NCBI GenBank assembly: GCA_029202525.1
Contig: CP119325.1
Location: 2,020,001 to 2,084,000 of the forward strand
DNA from: Candidatus Pseudomonas phytovorans
Lineage (GTDB): Bacteria > Pseudomonadota > Gammaproteobacteria > Pseudomonadales > Pseudomonadaceae
Direction of reading: 5' to 3'
Length of the DNA: 64,000 nucleotides
The position numbers were made by a program, and so were the translations under genes. Numbering within the stretch: the stretch's first letter is position 1; every line of letters starts with the position of its first letter. Positions 18,419 through 27,171 of the stretch are shown piece by piece. The notes below the pieces were generated by a model. It was not told the DNA's origin, ran no database searches, and worked only from the letters and a program-made list of their open reading frames with translations.

Positions 18419-19798
18419 TCAGGCCTGGTGCAGGTACCAGCGCCAGTCCTGCTCGCTGACTTCGGCCATGAACTGGCGGTACTCGGCGCGTTTGACCTTC
18501 AGGTACACGCCTAGGAAGTCCTCGCCCAATGCTTCGCGGGCCCAATGCGAATGCTGCAGGGCGTCGAGGGCGGTCAGCCAGTCGGTGGGCAGGTGTTCGG
18601 TGGCCTGGGCATAGCCGTTGCCTTCCACCGGTGCACCTGGATCCAGTTGTTCGCGGATGCCACGGTGGCTGGCGGCAAGTATTGCCGCCGCAGCCAGGTA
18701 GGGGTTGGCGTCGGCGCCGCAAATGCGGTGTTCCACATGCCGGCTGTTGGCCGGGCCGCCTGGCACGCGCAGGCTCACGGTGCGGTTGTCGACGCCCCAG
18801 GTGGGCGCCAGGGGTGCATAGCTGTTGGCCTGGAAGCGGCGGAACGAGTTGGCGTTGGGACAGAACAGCAACAGCGATTCGCGCAGGTGGCGCAGCATGC
18901 CAGCCACCGCTTGGCGCAGCAGCGGGGTGCCGGCTTTGTCTTCACTGGCGAACAGGTTGTTGCCAGCGCTGTCGGCCAGGCTCAGGTGCATGTGCATGCC
19001 CGTTCCGGCCTGTTGCGCGAACGGCTTGGCCATGAAGCAGGCTTGCATGCCGTGGGCGTGGGCCACGCCTTTCACCAGGCGTTTGTAGCGCACGGCCTGA
19101 TCCATCGCCTGCAGGGCATCGCCGTGTTCGAGGGTGATTTCAACCTGGCCGGGAGCGTATTCGGAAATTGCCGTACGCGCCGGAATACCTTGGGCCTTGC
19201 AGGCGGCGTACAGGTCGGCCAGGAATGGCTCGATCTGCTCCAGTTCACGCAGGCCATAGACCTGGGTGCTACGCGGGCGGCCACCATCATTGTCCAGTGC
19301 CGGTTGCGGGCGGCCCTGGGCGTCACGCTTCTGGTCGAGCAGGTAGAACTCCAGTTCGCAGGCCATCACCGGGTGGTAGCCGTCGGCCTTCAGTGCCTCG
19401 ATAGTGCGCAGCAGAACGTGGCGCGGGTCGGCGATGCTGGCTGGCAGGCCTTCGCTCGGGTGCATGCTGACCTGCACGGCGGCGGTTGGCACCCGGCGCC
19501 ACGGCAGGCGTACCAGGCTGCCTTCAAGCGGGTAGGCGCGGCAGTCGATATCGCCCACGTCCCACACCAGGCCGGAGTTTTCCACGTCGTCGCCGTTCAT
19601 GGTCAGGCCGAGGATGGTGCTGGGCAACGGCCGGCCGCTCTGGTACACGGCCAGCAGTTCCTCGCGATGCAACAGCTTGCCGCGCGGTACGCCATTGGCG
19701 TCGAGGATGAACAGTTCGAACAGCTCGATATCGGGGTTTTCAGCCAGGAAACGGGAAGCCTGCTCTACAGGTGCAAAGTGCATGATGATTTCGCTCAC
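18419..19798 (-). CDS. puuA: glutamine-synthetase-family gamma-glutamylpolyamine synthetase
   Basis: A 459-residue GS-like ligase that probably joins glutamate to putrescine or a related amine using ATP. N-terminal beta-grasp: IELFELFILDANGVPRGKLL. Catalytic domain: ACELEFYLLD (metal-binding Glu), AISEYAPGQVEITLEHGDAL, GTGMHMHLSLAD and NRTVSLRVPGG. These follow the PuuA/SpuI pattern rather than true GlnA, which has a different N-terminus and an adenylylation loop. The start may be GTG at 19798 or ATG at 19783; neither has a strong ribosome binding site. First gene of the puuA-puuB pair. Confidence 0.85.
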   Translation of the reverse strand: MSEIIMHFAPVEQASRFLAENPDIELFELFILDANGVPRGKLLHREELLAVYQSGRPLPSTILGLTMNGDDVENSGLVWDVGDIDCRAYPLEGSLVRLPWRRVPTAAVQVSMHPSEGLPASIADPRHVLLRTIEALKADGYHPVMACELEFYLLDQKRDAQGRPQPALDNDGGRPRSTQVYGLRELEQIEPFLADLYAACKAQGIPARTAISEYAPGQVEITLEHGDALQAMDQAVRYKRLVKGVAHAHGMQACFMAKPFAQQAGTGMHMHLSLADSAGNNLFASEDKAGTPLLRQAVAGMLRHLRESLLLFCPNANSFRRFQANSYAPLAPTWGVDNRTVSLRVPGGPANSRHVEHRICGADANPYLAAAAILAASHRGIREQLDPGAPVEGNGYAQATEHLPTDWLTALDALQHSHWAREALGEDFLGVYLKVKRAEYRQFMAEVSEQDWRWYLHQA

Positions 19799-19869
19799 GG
19801 GCGCACAGGACTTTCGCGCAAATAGCGCGGTCCAGTTGAGTCAAACGGCCAGACGCAGGCCGGGTTTGG

Positions 19870-20085
19870 TCAAAATGGCGTGGGCGAAGTGTCTGGTGGG
19901 CGCGCGTGGCGGCAGTGCCACAAAGCCCAGAAGGCGAGGATGATGTGCACCAGCGGGTTTTCCCCGGCACGGCTCCGGGCCTTCGGAAGCGAAGGGCGGG
20001 AAGACGGTGGGGCAATGGGCTGGGCGGGAGTCATGCCTTTGATACTCACATGCGGCATAAGGTTGATTAAAGCAGTGAATGGCAA
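19870..20085 (-). CDS. possible small protein upstream of puuA (uncertain)
   Basis: A 71-codon frame in the 520-base gap between puuA and hrpA. The predicted peptide has one hydrophobic patch (LVHIILAFWALWHC) between Pro/Arg-rich ends. No good ribosome binding site precedes the ATG at 20085 or the internal GTG start. It could be a leader or a chance frame in GC-rich DNA. The rest of the gap holds only the REP pair and presumed promoters. Confidence 0.25.
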   Translation of the reverse strand: MPFTALINLMPHVSIKGMTPAQPIAPPSSRPSLPKARSRAGENPLVHIILAFWALWHCRHARPPDTSPTPF

Positions 20086-20129
20086 CCTTTACATCGTACT
20101 TGGCTAAACATTTGTGCCGTTGCAGATGA

Positions 20130-20225
20130 CCTCTTCGCGGGTAAACCCGCTCCCACAGAATTGCATCAGGGCTGAATCCTATGAGGTCTCTGTGGGAGCG
20201 GATTTACCCGCGAAGAGGCCGGCAC
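20130..20225. repeat. REP pair (BIME), second copy with gctgaatcct spacer
   Basis: ctcttcgcgggtaaacccgc .. cgaagaggccggc around a spacer that differs from the element at 11431-11537 at only a few positions (atcagggctgaatcctatga against ttcagggctgaatcctgtga). It lies upstream of hrpA. Confidence 0.88.
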
Positions 20226-20319
20226 AGGCAGCAGAGAATCCGCAAATCTGCGACAATCGCCCGACTTTCCGAATGCCGATCATGAAAAAGCAGGCTCACC
20301 TGCATCACTAAAAAGCCCC

Positions 20320-23300
20320 ATGACTGACCACGCCATCGACAAACTGCTGCAAAACCTCGACCACGCCATGATCGCCGACCGCCATCGCCTGCGCCGGCAA
20401 TTGCACGAACTGCGCAAGCGCCCCGACGAGGCGAAGCTGGCGCAGTGGGTGGAAAAGGTCCAGGCCTCTTGTGCCAAAGTCACCGCGCGCCAGCAGAGCG
20501 TGCCGACCGTGCGCTACGACGACAACCTGCCGATCGCCGCCAAGCGTGATGAAATCAAGAAGGCCCTGGCCGAACACCAAGTGCTGGTGATCGCCGGTGA
20601 AACCGGTTCAGGCAAGACCACCCAGTTGCCGAAAATCTGCCTGGAGCTGGGCCGTGGCAGCCATGGCCTGATCGCCCATACCCAGCCGCGCCGGATCGCC
20701 GCGCGCAGCGTGGCGGCGCGGGTTGCCGAAGAGCTGGGCACGCCGCTGGGCGGGCTGGTCGGCTACCAGGTGCGTTTCGAAGACCAGAGCGATGCGAACA
20801 CCCTGGTCAAGCTGATGACCGATGGCATCCTGCTGGCCGAAACCCAGCACGACCGCTTCCTCGAGCGCTACGACACGATCATCGTCGACGAAGCCCACGA
20901 ACGCAGCCTGAACATCGACTTCCTGCTCGGCTACCTGAAGACCCTGCTGCACCGCCGGCCAGAGCTGAAGCTGATCATCACGTCGGCGACCATCGACCTG
21001 GAGCGCTTCTCCAAACACTTCGACGGCGCGCCGATCATCGAGGTATCCGGGCGTACCTTCCCGGTGGAAACCTGGTATCGCCCGCTGACCAGCGAGCAGG
21101 ACGAGGAAGGCAACCAGATCGAGGACGACCTCACCGTCGACCAGGCCATTCTCGCGACCCTGGATGAGCTGGCGCAGCATGAACGCAGTGAGGGCAAGGG
21201 GCCAGGCGATGTACTGATCTTCCTGCCGGGCGAGCGGGAAATCCGCGATGCCGCCGAGATCCTGCGCAAGGCGCAATTGCGCCATACCGAGATCCTGCCA
21301 CTGTATGCACGCCTGTCACCGGCCGAGCAGCAGCGCATCTTCCAGTCGCACACTGGGCGCCGGGTAATCCTGGCCACCAACGTCGCGGAAACCTCGCTGA
21401 CTGTGCCTGGCATTCGCTATGTGATCGATACCGGCACCGCGCGTATCAGCCGCTACAGCTACCGCGCCAAGGTCCAACGCCTGCCGATCGAGGCTGTGTC
21501 GCAGGCCAGCGCCAACCAGCGTAAGGGCCGTTGCGGCCGGGTCGAACCGGGCATCTGCGTGCGCCTGTACAGCGAAGAGGATTTCAACGGCCGACCAGCG
21601 TTTACTGATCCAGAGATCCTGCGCACCAACCTGGCGGCAGTGATCCTGCAGATGCTGCACCTGCGCCTGGGCGCGATCGATGCTTTCCCGTTCATCGAGC
21701 CGCCAGATGGCAAGGCCATCAGCGACGGCTTCAACTTGCTACAGGAGCTTTCAGCGGTCAACCGCGAGAACCAGCTGACCCCGCTTGGCCGGCAGCTGGC
21801 GCGTTTGCCGATCGACCCGCGGCTGGGCCGCATGTTGCTGGAGGGCGCCCGCCAGGGCAGCCTGCAGGAAGTGCTGATCGTTACCAGTGCGCTGTCGGTG
21901 CAGGACCCGCGGGAACGCCCGCCGGAGCGCCAGCAGGCAGCCGACCAAGCGCACGCGCAGTGGAAGGATGTGGACTCCGATTTCGCTGCGCTGGTCAACC
22001 TGTGGCGCGGCTTTGAAGAGCAGCGCCAGGCACTGACCGCCAACCCGCTGCGCAGCTGGTGCCGGAAGAACTTCCTCAACTACCTGCGCCTGCGCGAGTG
22101 GCGCGATGCCCATCGCCAGCTGGCACTGATCTGCCGTGAACTGCAGCTGACGGTGAACAAGGAACCGTCCGACTACCAGAAGATGCACAAGGCCATCCTC
22201 AGCGGCCTGCTCAGCCAGATCGGCCAGAAGACCGAAGAGGGCGACTACCAAGGTGCCCGTCAGCGGCGCTTCTGGGTGCACCCGTCGTCAGGCCTGGGGC
22301 GCAAGCGCCCGCAGTGGGTGATGGCTGCCGAGCTGGTCGAAACCACCAAGCTATACGCGCGCATGGTCGCCAAGATCGAACCTGACTGGATCGAGCCGCT
22401 GGCTGGCCACCTGGTCAAGAAGAACCACTTCGAACCGCACTGGGAGAAGAAGCGCGGGCAGGTGGTGGCCTTTGAACAGATCACCCTGTACGGCCTGATT
22501 CTGGTCGGTCGCCGGCCGGTGCACTTCGGCCCGATCGACCCGGTCACCTCACGCGAGCTGTTCATCCGTGAAGGCCTGGTGGGCGGCGAAATCCAGTCCC
22601 GGGCCAAGTGCCTGGCGGCCAACAAGCGCCTGCTGGAGCAGCTCGATGAGCTGGAGGCCAAAGCGCGTCGGCGCGATATCCTGGCCGATGAAGAGACGCT
22701 GTATGCGTTTTACGAAGCGCGCCTGCCCGAAGAGGTTCACCAGACCGCGACCTTCGATGCCTGGTACCGCATGGGTAGCCAGAAGGACGCCAACCTGCTG
22801 ATCATGCGTGAAGAGGACGTGCTGGCCCGCGAGGCCAGCGAAGTCACTGCGGCGCAATACCCCGACACCCTGCAGGTGGGCGAGCTGCGCCTGTCACTGA
22901 CTTACCACTTCGAACCGGGCCACCCCCGTGATGGCGTGACCGTGCGCGTTCCTGCACCGCTGTTGCCAAACCTGCCGGGCGAACGACTGGAATGGCTGGT
23001 GCCGGGCTTGCTCGAAGCCAAGTGCGTGGCGCTGGTGCGTAACCTGCCCAAGGCCCTGCGCAAGAACTTTGTGCCGGTGCCCGACTTCGTCAAGGCGTCG
23101 CTGGCGCGCATGACCTTTGGCCAGGGCGCATTGCCACAGGCCCTGGGCCAGGAGCTGTTGCGCATGACCGGTGTGCGCGTGTCTGATGAGGCGTGGGCCG
23201 AGTCCGTCAATCTGGTCGAAGGCCACTTGCGCATGAACATCGAGGTGGTCGATGGCCAAGGCAAATTCCTGGGTGAAGGCCGAGACCTGGCAGAGCTGAC

Positions 23301-24225
23301 TGCCCGCTTTGTCGCCGCCAGCCAGGCGGCGCTGGCCGTACCACGCAGTGCGGACACCGAAAAGCCGGTACAAGCCAAAGCCTTCAGCGAAGTGGCACAG
23401 AGTACTCAGCAGAAAATCGCCGGCCTCTCGATGACGGTTTATCCGGCCTTGGTGGACGAGAACGGTACCGTGCGCGAAGGGCGATTCTCGACCCAGGCCG
23501 AGGCCGAGTTCCAGCACCGCCGCGCCTTGCAGCGCCTGCTGTTGCAACAGTTGGCCGAACCGGCCAAGTTCCTGCGTGGCAAGCTGCCAGGGCTGACCGA
23601 GTTGGGCCTGCTGTACCGCGAACTTGGGCGGGTCGAAGCGCTGGTCGAGGACATTCTGCTGGCCAGCCTGGACAGCTGCATCCTTGAAGGCGAACAGCCG
23701 CTGCCACGCGATGGCGCGGCGCTGGCCGGGTTGGCCGAACGCAAGCGTGGCGGCTGGGCCGAGCATGCCGAGCGCCTGGCAAGGCAGACCCTGGAAGTGC
23801 TGAAGCTGTGGCATGGGCTGCAGAAGCGCTTCAAGGGCAAGATCGACCTGAGCCAGGCGGTGGCGCTGAACGATATCAAGCAGCAGTTGGCCAACCTGGT
23901 GTATCCAGGCTTTGTGCGCGAAACGCCTGGGGCCTGGTTCAAGGAGCTGCCACGCTACCTCAAGGCGGTGGAGCTGCGCCTGGAGAAGCTGGGTTCGCAG
24001 GTGCAGAAGGACCGGGTATGGAGCGGCGAGCTGAGCAACCTCTGGGCGCAGTACAAGGCCCGTGCCGACAAGCATGCCCAAGAGGGCAAGCGTGATGAGC
24101 AACTGACGTTGTACCGTTGGTGGCTGGAAGAATACCGGGTGTCGCTGTTTGCCCAGCAACTGGGGACCAAGGTGCCGATTTCCGACAAAAGATTGAGCAA
24201 ACAGTGGAGCCAGGTGGAAGGCTAA
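20320..24225 (+). CDS. hrpA: ATP-dependent RNA helicase HrpA
   Basis: A 1,301-residue DEAH/RHA helicase of the bacterial HrpA family, which acts in RNA remodelling and ribosome rescue. Walker A GETGSGKTTQLPKICLELG is near residue 92, the DEAH box IIVDEAHERSLN near 188, motif III ITSATID near 225, and motif VI region ANQRKGRCGRVEPGICVRLY near 395. Ratchet and OB-fold segments follow, then the long HrpA-specific C-terminal domain. Length matches E. coli HrpA (about 1,300). Monocistronic and flanked by REP pairs. Confidence 0.97.
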   Translation: MTDHAIDKLLQNLDHAMIADRHRLRRQLHELRKRPDEAKLAQWVEKVQASCAKVTARQQSVPTVRYDDNLPIAAKRDEIKKALAEHQVLVIAGETGSGKTTQLPKICLELGRGSHGLIAHTQPRRIAARSVAARVAEELGTPLGGLVGYQVRFEDQSDANTLVKLMTDGILLAETQHDRFLERYDTIIVDEAHERSLNIDFLLGYLKTLLHRRPELKLIITSATIDLERFSKHFDGAPIIEVSGRTFPVETWYRPLTSEQDEEGNQIEDDLTVDQAILATLDELAQHERSEGKGPGDVLIFLPGEREIRDAAEILRKAQLRHTEILPLYARLSPAEQQRIFQSHTGRRVILATNVAETSLTVPGIRYVIDTGTARISRYSYRAKVQRLPIEAVSQASANQRKGRCGRVEPGICVRLYSEEDFNGRPAFTDPEILRTNLAAVILQMLHLRLGAIDAFPFIEPPDGKAISDGFNLLQELSAVNRENQLTPLGRQLARLPIDPRLGRMLLEGARQGSLQEVLIVTSALSVQDPRERPPERQQAADQAHAQWKDVDSDFAALVNLWRGFEEQRQALTANPLRSWCRKNFLNYLRLREWRDAHRQLALICRELQLTVNKEPSDYQKMHKAILSGLLSQIGQKTEEGDYQGARQRRFWVHPSSGLGRKRPQWVMAAELVETTKLYARMVAKIEPDWIEPLAGHLVKKNHFEPHWEKKRGQVVAFEQITLYGLILVGRRPVHFGPIDPVTSRELFIREGLVGGEIQSRAKCLAANKRLLEQLDELEAKARRRDILADEETLYAFYEARLPEEVHQTATFDAWYRMGSQKDANLLIMREEDVLAREASEVTAAQYPDTLQVGELRLSLTYHFEPGHPRDGVTVRVPAPLLPNLPGERLEWLVPGLLEAKCVALVRNLPKALRKNFVPVPDFVKASLARMTFGQGALPQALGQELLRMTGVRVSDEAWAESVNLVEGHLRMNIEVVDGQGKFLGEGRDLAELTARFVAASQAALAVPRSADTEKPVQAKAFSEVAQSTQQKIAGLSMTVYPALVDENGTVREGRFSTQAEAEFQHRRALQRLLLQQLAEPAKFLRGKLPGLTELGLLYRELGRVEALVEDILLASLDSCILEGEQPLPRDGAALAGLAERKRGGWAEHAERLARQTLEVLKLWHGLQKRFKGKIDLSQAVALNDIKQQLANLVYPGFVRETPGAWFKELPRYLKAVELRLEKLGSQVQKDRVWSGELSNLWAQYKARADKHAQEGKRDEQLTLYRWWLEEYRVSLFAQQLGTKVPISDKRLSKQWSQVEG

Positions 24226-24259
24226 CTTCCTTGATTTGTGGCACACTTCAGTGAGTTTG

Positions 24260-24376
24260 GGGCCGCTTTGCGGCCCTTCGCGGGCACGCCCGTTCCCACA
24301 GGTGATGAGCAAGGTTCGCTGCCTGCGCTGTACCTGTGGGAGCGGGCGTGCCCGCGAACGAGGGCGCAGCCCTCGC
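24260..24376. repeat. REP pair (BIME)
   Basis: cccttcgcgggcacgcccgt..cccacag and the complementary core, with outer arms ggccgc..gcggcc and gagggc..gccctc. It separates hrpA from the beta-ketoacyl synthase gene. Confidence 0.82.
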
Positions 24377-24461
24377 CCTGGAATTGGTACTAAAGTGCCA
24401 TTAGCCTGTCATATTCCCAGCCAGCGCCCCGTGGCGATGGCCTTTGACCAGAGGAACGACC

Positions 24462-25583
24462 GTGCATAACGTCGTGATCAGCGGCACCGGCCTGTACACC
24501 CCGACCCAGAGCATTTCCAACGAAGAACTGGTGGAATCCTTCAACGAGTGGTCGGAGCAGTTCAACCAGGATAACGCCGCCGCCATCGAGCGCGGTGAAG
24601 TCGAAGCGGCGCCGGTGTCCGACGCGGCGTTCATCGAAAAGGCTTCGGGCATCAAGAGCCGCTTCGTCATGGACAAGGCCGGCATCCTCGATCCGCAGCG
24701 CATGAAACCACGCCTGCCGGAGCGTTCCAACGACGAGCCGTCGGTGCTCTGCGAAATGGCCGTGGCCGCCGCCCGCCAGGCCCTGGAGCGTGCCGGTCGC
24801 ACGGCGGCCGATGTCGATGGGGTGATCGTTGCCTGTTCCAACCTGCAGCGCCCGTACCCGGCGATTGCCATCGAAGTGCAGCAGGCGTTGGGCATCCAGG
24901 GGTTTGCCTTCGATATGAACGTGGCCTGCTCGTCGGCCACCTTCGGCATTCAGACCGCCGCCAACAGCGTGGCCCTGGGCCAGGCGCGCGCGGTGCTGAT
25001 GGTTAACCCAGAGGTGTGCACCGGCCACCTGAACTTCCGTGACCGTGACAGCCACTTCATTTTTGGTGACGCCGCTACGGCGGTGTTGCTCGAACGAGCC
25101 GATCAGGCCACCTCGGCACATCAGTTCGACATCGTCAGCAGCAAGCTGTGGACCGAATTCTCCAACAATATCCGCAACAACTTCGGCTTCCTCAACCGCG
25201 CGGCGGAAGAGGGCGAAGGCGCGTCGGACAAGCTGTTCATCCAGGAAGGTCGCAAAGTATTCCGCGAAGTCTGCCCCAAGGTGGCCGAGCTGATCGGTGA
25301 GCACCTGCAGGAGAATGGCCTGCAACCGAGTGATGTGAAGCGTTTCTGGCTGCACCAGGCCAACCTCAGCATGAACCACCTGATCGTCAAGAAGCTGCTT
25401 GGGCGTGAAGTGGCCGAGGAAGATGCGCCGGTGATTCTCGACCGTTATGCCAACACCAGTTCGGCGGGGTCGGTGATTGCCTTCCATCTGTATCAGGATG
25501 ACTTGGCCAAGGGCTCGCTGGGCGTGTTGAGCTCGTTTGGTGCGGGGTATTCGATTGGTAGCGTGATTCTGCGCAAGCGTTGA
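24462..25583 (+). CDS. beta-ketoacyl-ACP synthase III homologue
   Basis: A 373-residue thiolase-fold condensing enzyme. The catalytic triad is visible: Cys156 in NVACSSATFG, His298 in FWLHQANLSMN, Asn331 in RYANTSSAGSV. It is longer than FabH (about 320) because of an insertion in residues 25-90. Length and N-terminus fit the P. aeruginosa PA3286 type, reported to use medium-chain acyl-CoA from beta-oxidation to prime fatty acid synthesis. The start is GTG at 24462, with GAGGA six bases upstream; an earlier in-frame ATG lacks a ribosome binding site. Confidence 0.9.
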   Translation: MHNVVISGTGLYTPTQSISNEELVESFNEWSEQFNQDNAAAIERGEVEAAPVSDAAFIEKASGIKSRFVMDKAGILDPQRMKPRLPERSNDEPSVLCEMAVAAARQALERAGRTAADVDGVIVACSNLQRPYPAIAIEVQQALGIQGFAFDMNVACSSATFGIQTAANSVALGQARAVLMVNPEVCTGHLNFRDRDSHFIFGDAATAVLLERADQATSAHQFDIVSSKLWTEFSNNIRNNFGFLNRAAEEGEGASDKLFIQEGRKVFREVCPKVAELIGEHLQENGLQPSDVKRFWLHQANLSMNHLIVKKLLGREVAEEDAPVILDRYANTSSAGSVIAFHLYQDDLAKGSLGVLSSFGAGYSIGSVILRKR

Positions 25584-25600
25584 GTTTTTTGGCGCCTGTA

Positions 25601-25636
25601 CCGGCCCCTTCGCGGGCTTGCCCGCGAAGGGGCCGG
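25601..25636. terminator. REP-type hairpin between convergent KAS III and porin genes
   Basis: Perfect 16-bp stem ccggccccttcgcggg/cccgcgaaggggccgg with a 4-base loop. Position between converging genes suggests a two-way terminator; there is no T-run. Confidence 0.6.
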
Positions 25637-25722
25637 CGCATTTCTGCAAGGCAAAAAAAAGCGGAAAATGCCGGATGGGGTCGGCATTTCCCGCTGCAGA
25701 ATGAAGCAGAGGAGGGTGTCGC

Positions 25723-26967
25723 TTAGAACTTGGCTTCCAGGTCCACCTGCAGGGTGTCTACGTCAGCATCGCTGTTCGGCAGGTTGGAGTAGTCGGTCTT
25801 GGCCATCAGGTAGGCCGCGCCGAGGGCGAAGTTCTTGTCGATTTCGTAACCCACTTTGAACTTGTGGCCACGGGAACCGGTGAAGCCGTTACCGAAGTCA
25901 GAGTCGGTGAACAGGCTGACTACACCGTTACGCTGTACGTCGCGGTAGTTGTAGTCCAGGCTCCAGGCACCGATCTTGCTCTTCACACCAGCCAGCCAGG
26001 CCTTGTCCTTGCCGTCGGTGCTTTCGGTGTTCTTGACGAACTGGCCGTAAGCCGACAATGGGATGGCGAAGCCGGTGAAGTCGACCTGACCGAAGCCTTC
26101 AACCAGGTTGAACTCGTCAGTGGTGTTGCCCAGCGAACGCAGGGCGGCCGAGGCCTTGTCGTTGTCGTAGCCGTAGATGCTGCCGCCAACGGTGATCTTG
26201 ACGGTGTCAGCCGCGTTGAACTTGGTACCCAACTGGGCCGCATACAGCTGCGCGTCGTGCTTGAACTGTACGCCGTCGCCGTCGACGTTGTCCTTCAGGT
26301 TGTAGTGGCCGATGCTGCCGAACACTTCGGCCGGGCCGAGGTTGGTCTTGTAGGTAGCCGCCACGCCTTCCGGGTTGATGTCGCTGTCCCAGATGATGTC
26401 GCCCATGCTCACCCATGGCTGGTTCATCTTGCCGCCGATCAGGTGCAGGTTAGGCACTGCAGTCGGGTGCCAGTCGAGGTAGGCCAGGTCGACCCACAGC
26501 GACTTCTTCTCGAAGTAGTTGTCCAGGCTCTGGTTGGTCGAGCGGGCATCGGCGCTGCTACCGGTGGCCACACGCACACCGGCGTCGACCTGCGGGTTGA
26601 TCTCGCTGTAGAAGCCGACACGGGCACGCACGCGCTCACGGTCCTGGTTGCCACTGCGGGAGATCGGGTTGTCGACGTTGACGTCTTCGTAACGCAGGCG
26701 CACATCACCCTTGATCTGGGTCTTGGCGGCCCATGCCACTTTTTGTTCAAAGGAGCTCATACGTTCGGACTGAGCTTTCTGGTCGGCCTTTTCCTTGGTT
26801 TCTTTTGCCAGGTCGCCTTGCAGTTCGCTGTACTGCGCCTGGTTGATCGAGCCGTTGGCGCGGAGCATTTCGAGCAGCTTGGCGTCGACAGCAGCACTGG
26901 CCGGGGCACTCAGGGCCAGCATCATGCCGGTGAGGCTTACTCCGGTAAGTGTAGAAACAAGACGCAT
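25723..26967 (-). CDS. putative outer-membrane porin (Porin_5 type)
   Basis: A 414-residue beta-barrel protein with a signal peptide (MRLVSTLTGVSLTGMMLALS..ASA). After cleavage comes a short helical coiled-coil stretch (INQAQYSELQGDLAKETKEK), then alternating amphipathic strands rich in Tyr, Asp and Gly (VRLRYEDVNVDN, FYSEINPQVDAGVRVATGSS), ending VDLEAKF with the C-terminal Phe needed for outer-membrane assembly. The coiled-coil head plus barrel is the Porin_5/putative porin pattern. GGGAGAA precedes the ATG. The 204-base upstream gap presumably holds the promoter. Substrate unknown. Confidence 0.9.
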   Translation of the reverse strand: MRLVSTLTGVSLTGMMLALSAPASAAVDAKLLEMLRANGSINQAQYSELQGDLAKETKEKADQKAQSERMSSFEQKVAWAAKTQIKGDVRLRYEDVNVDNPISRSGNQDRERVRARVGFYSEINPQVDAGVRVATGSSADARSTNQSLDNYFEKKSLWVDLAYLDWHPTAVPNLHLIGGKMNQPWVSMGDIIWDSDINPEGVAATYKTNLGPAEVFGSIGHYNLKDNVDGDGVQFKHDAQLYAAQLGTKFNAADTVKITVGGSIYGYDNDKASAALRSLGNTTDEFNLVEGFGQVDFTGFAIPLSAYGQFVKNTESTDGKDKAWLAGVKSKIGAWSLDYNYRDVQRNGVVSLFTDSDFGNGFTGSRGHKFKVGYEIDKNFALGAAYLMAKTDYSNLPNSDADVDTLQVDLEAKF

Positions 26968-27171
26968 AAGGTTCTCCCTACTGAATAAAATGGGGGAGGC
27001 TTAGCGCCTGCCCCTGCGTTGGCATGTCTTCGGAAAGGGCCTGACTAGACAGGTTCTGGGGTTCCGGAAAACAGGCGCAAGTATTGCGGGGGCCAATGAC
27101 AGATTAATGTCTAATTAGTGGCACTGTTGTTAAGTAATTGAGAATGAAAGGATCTGCCCGACATTCGTCGT

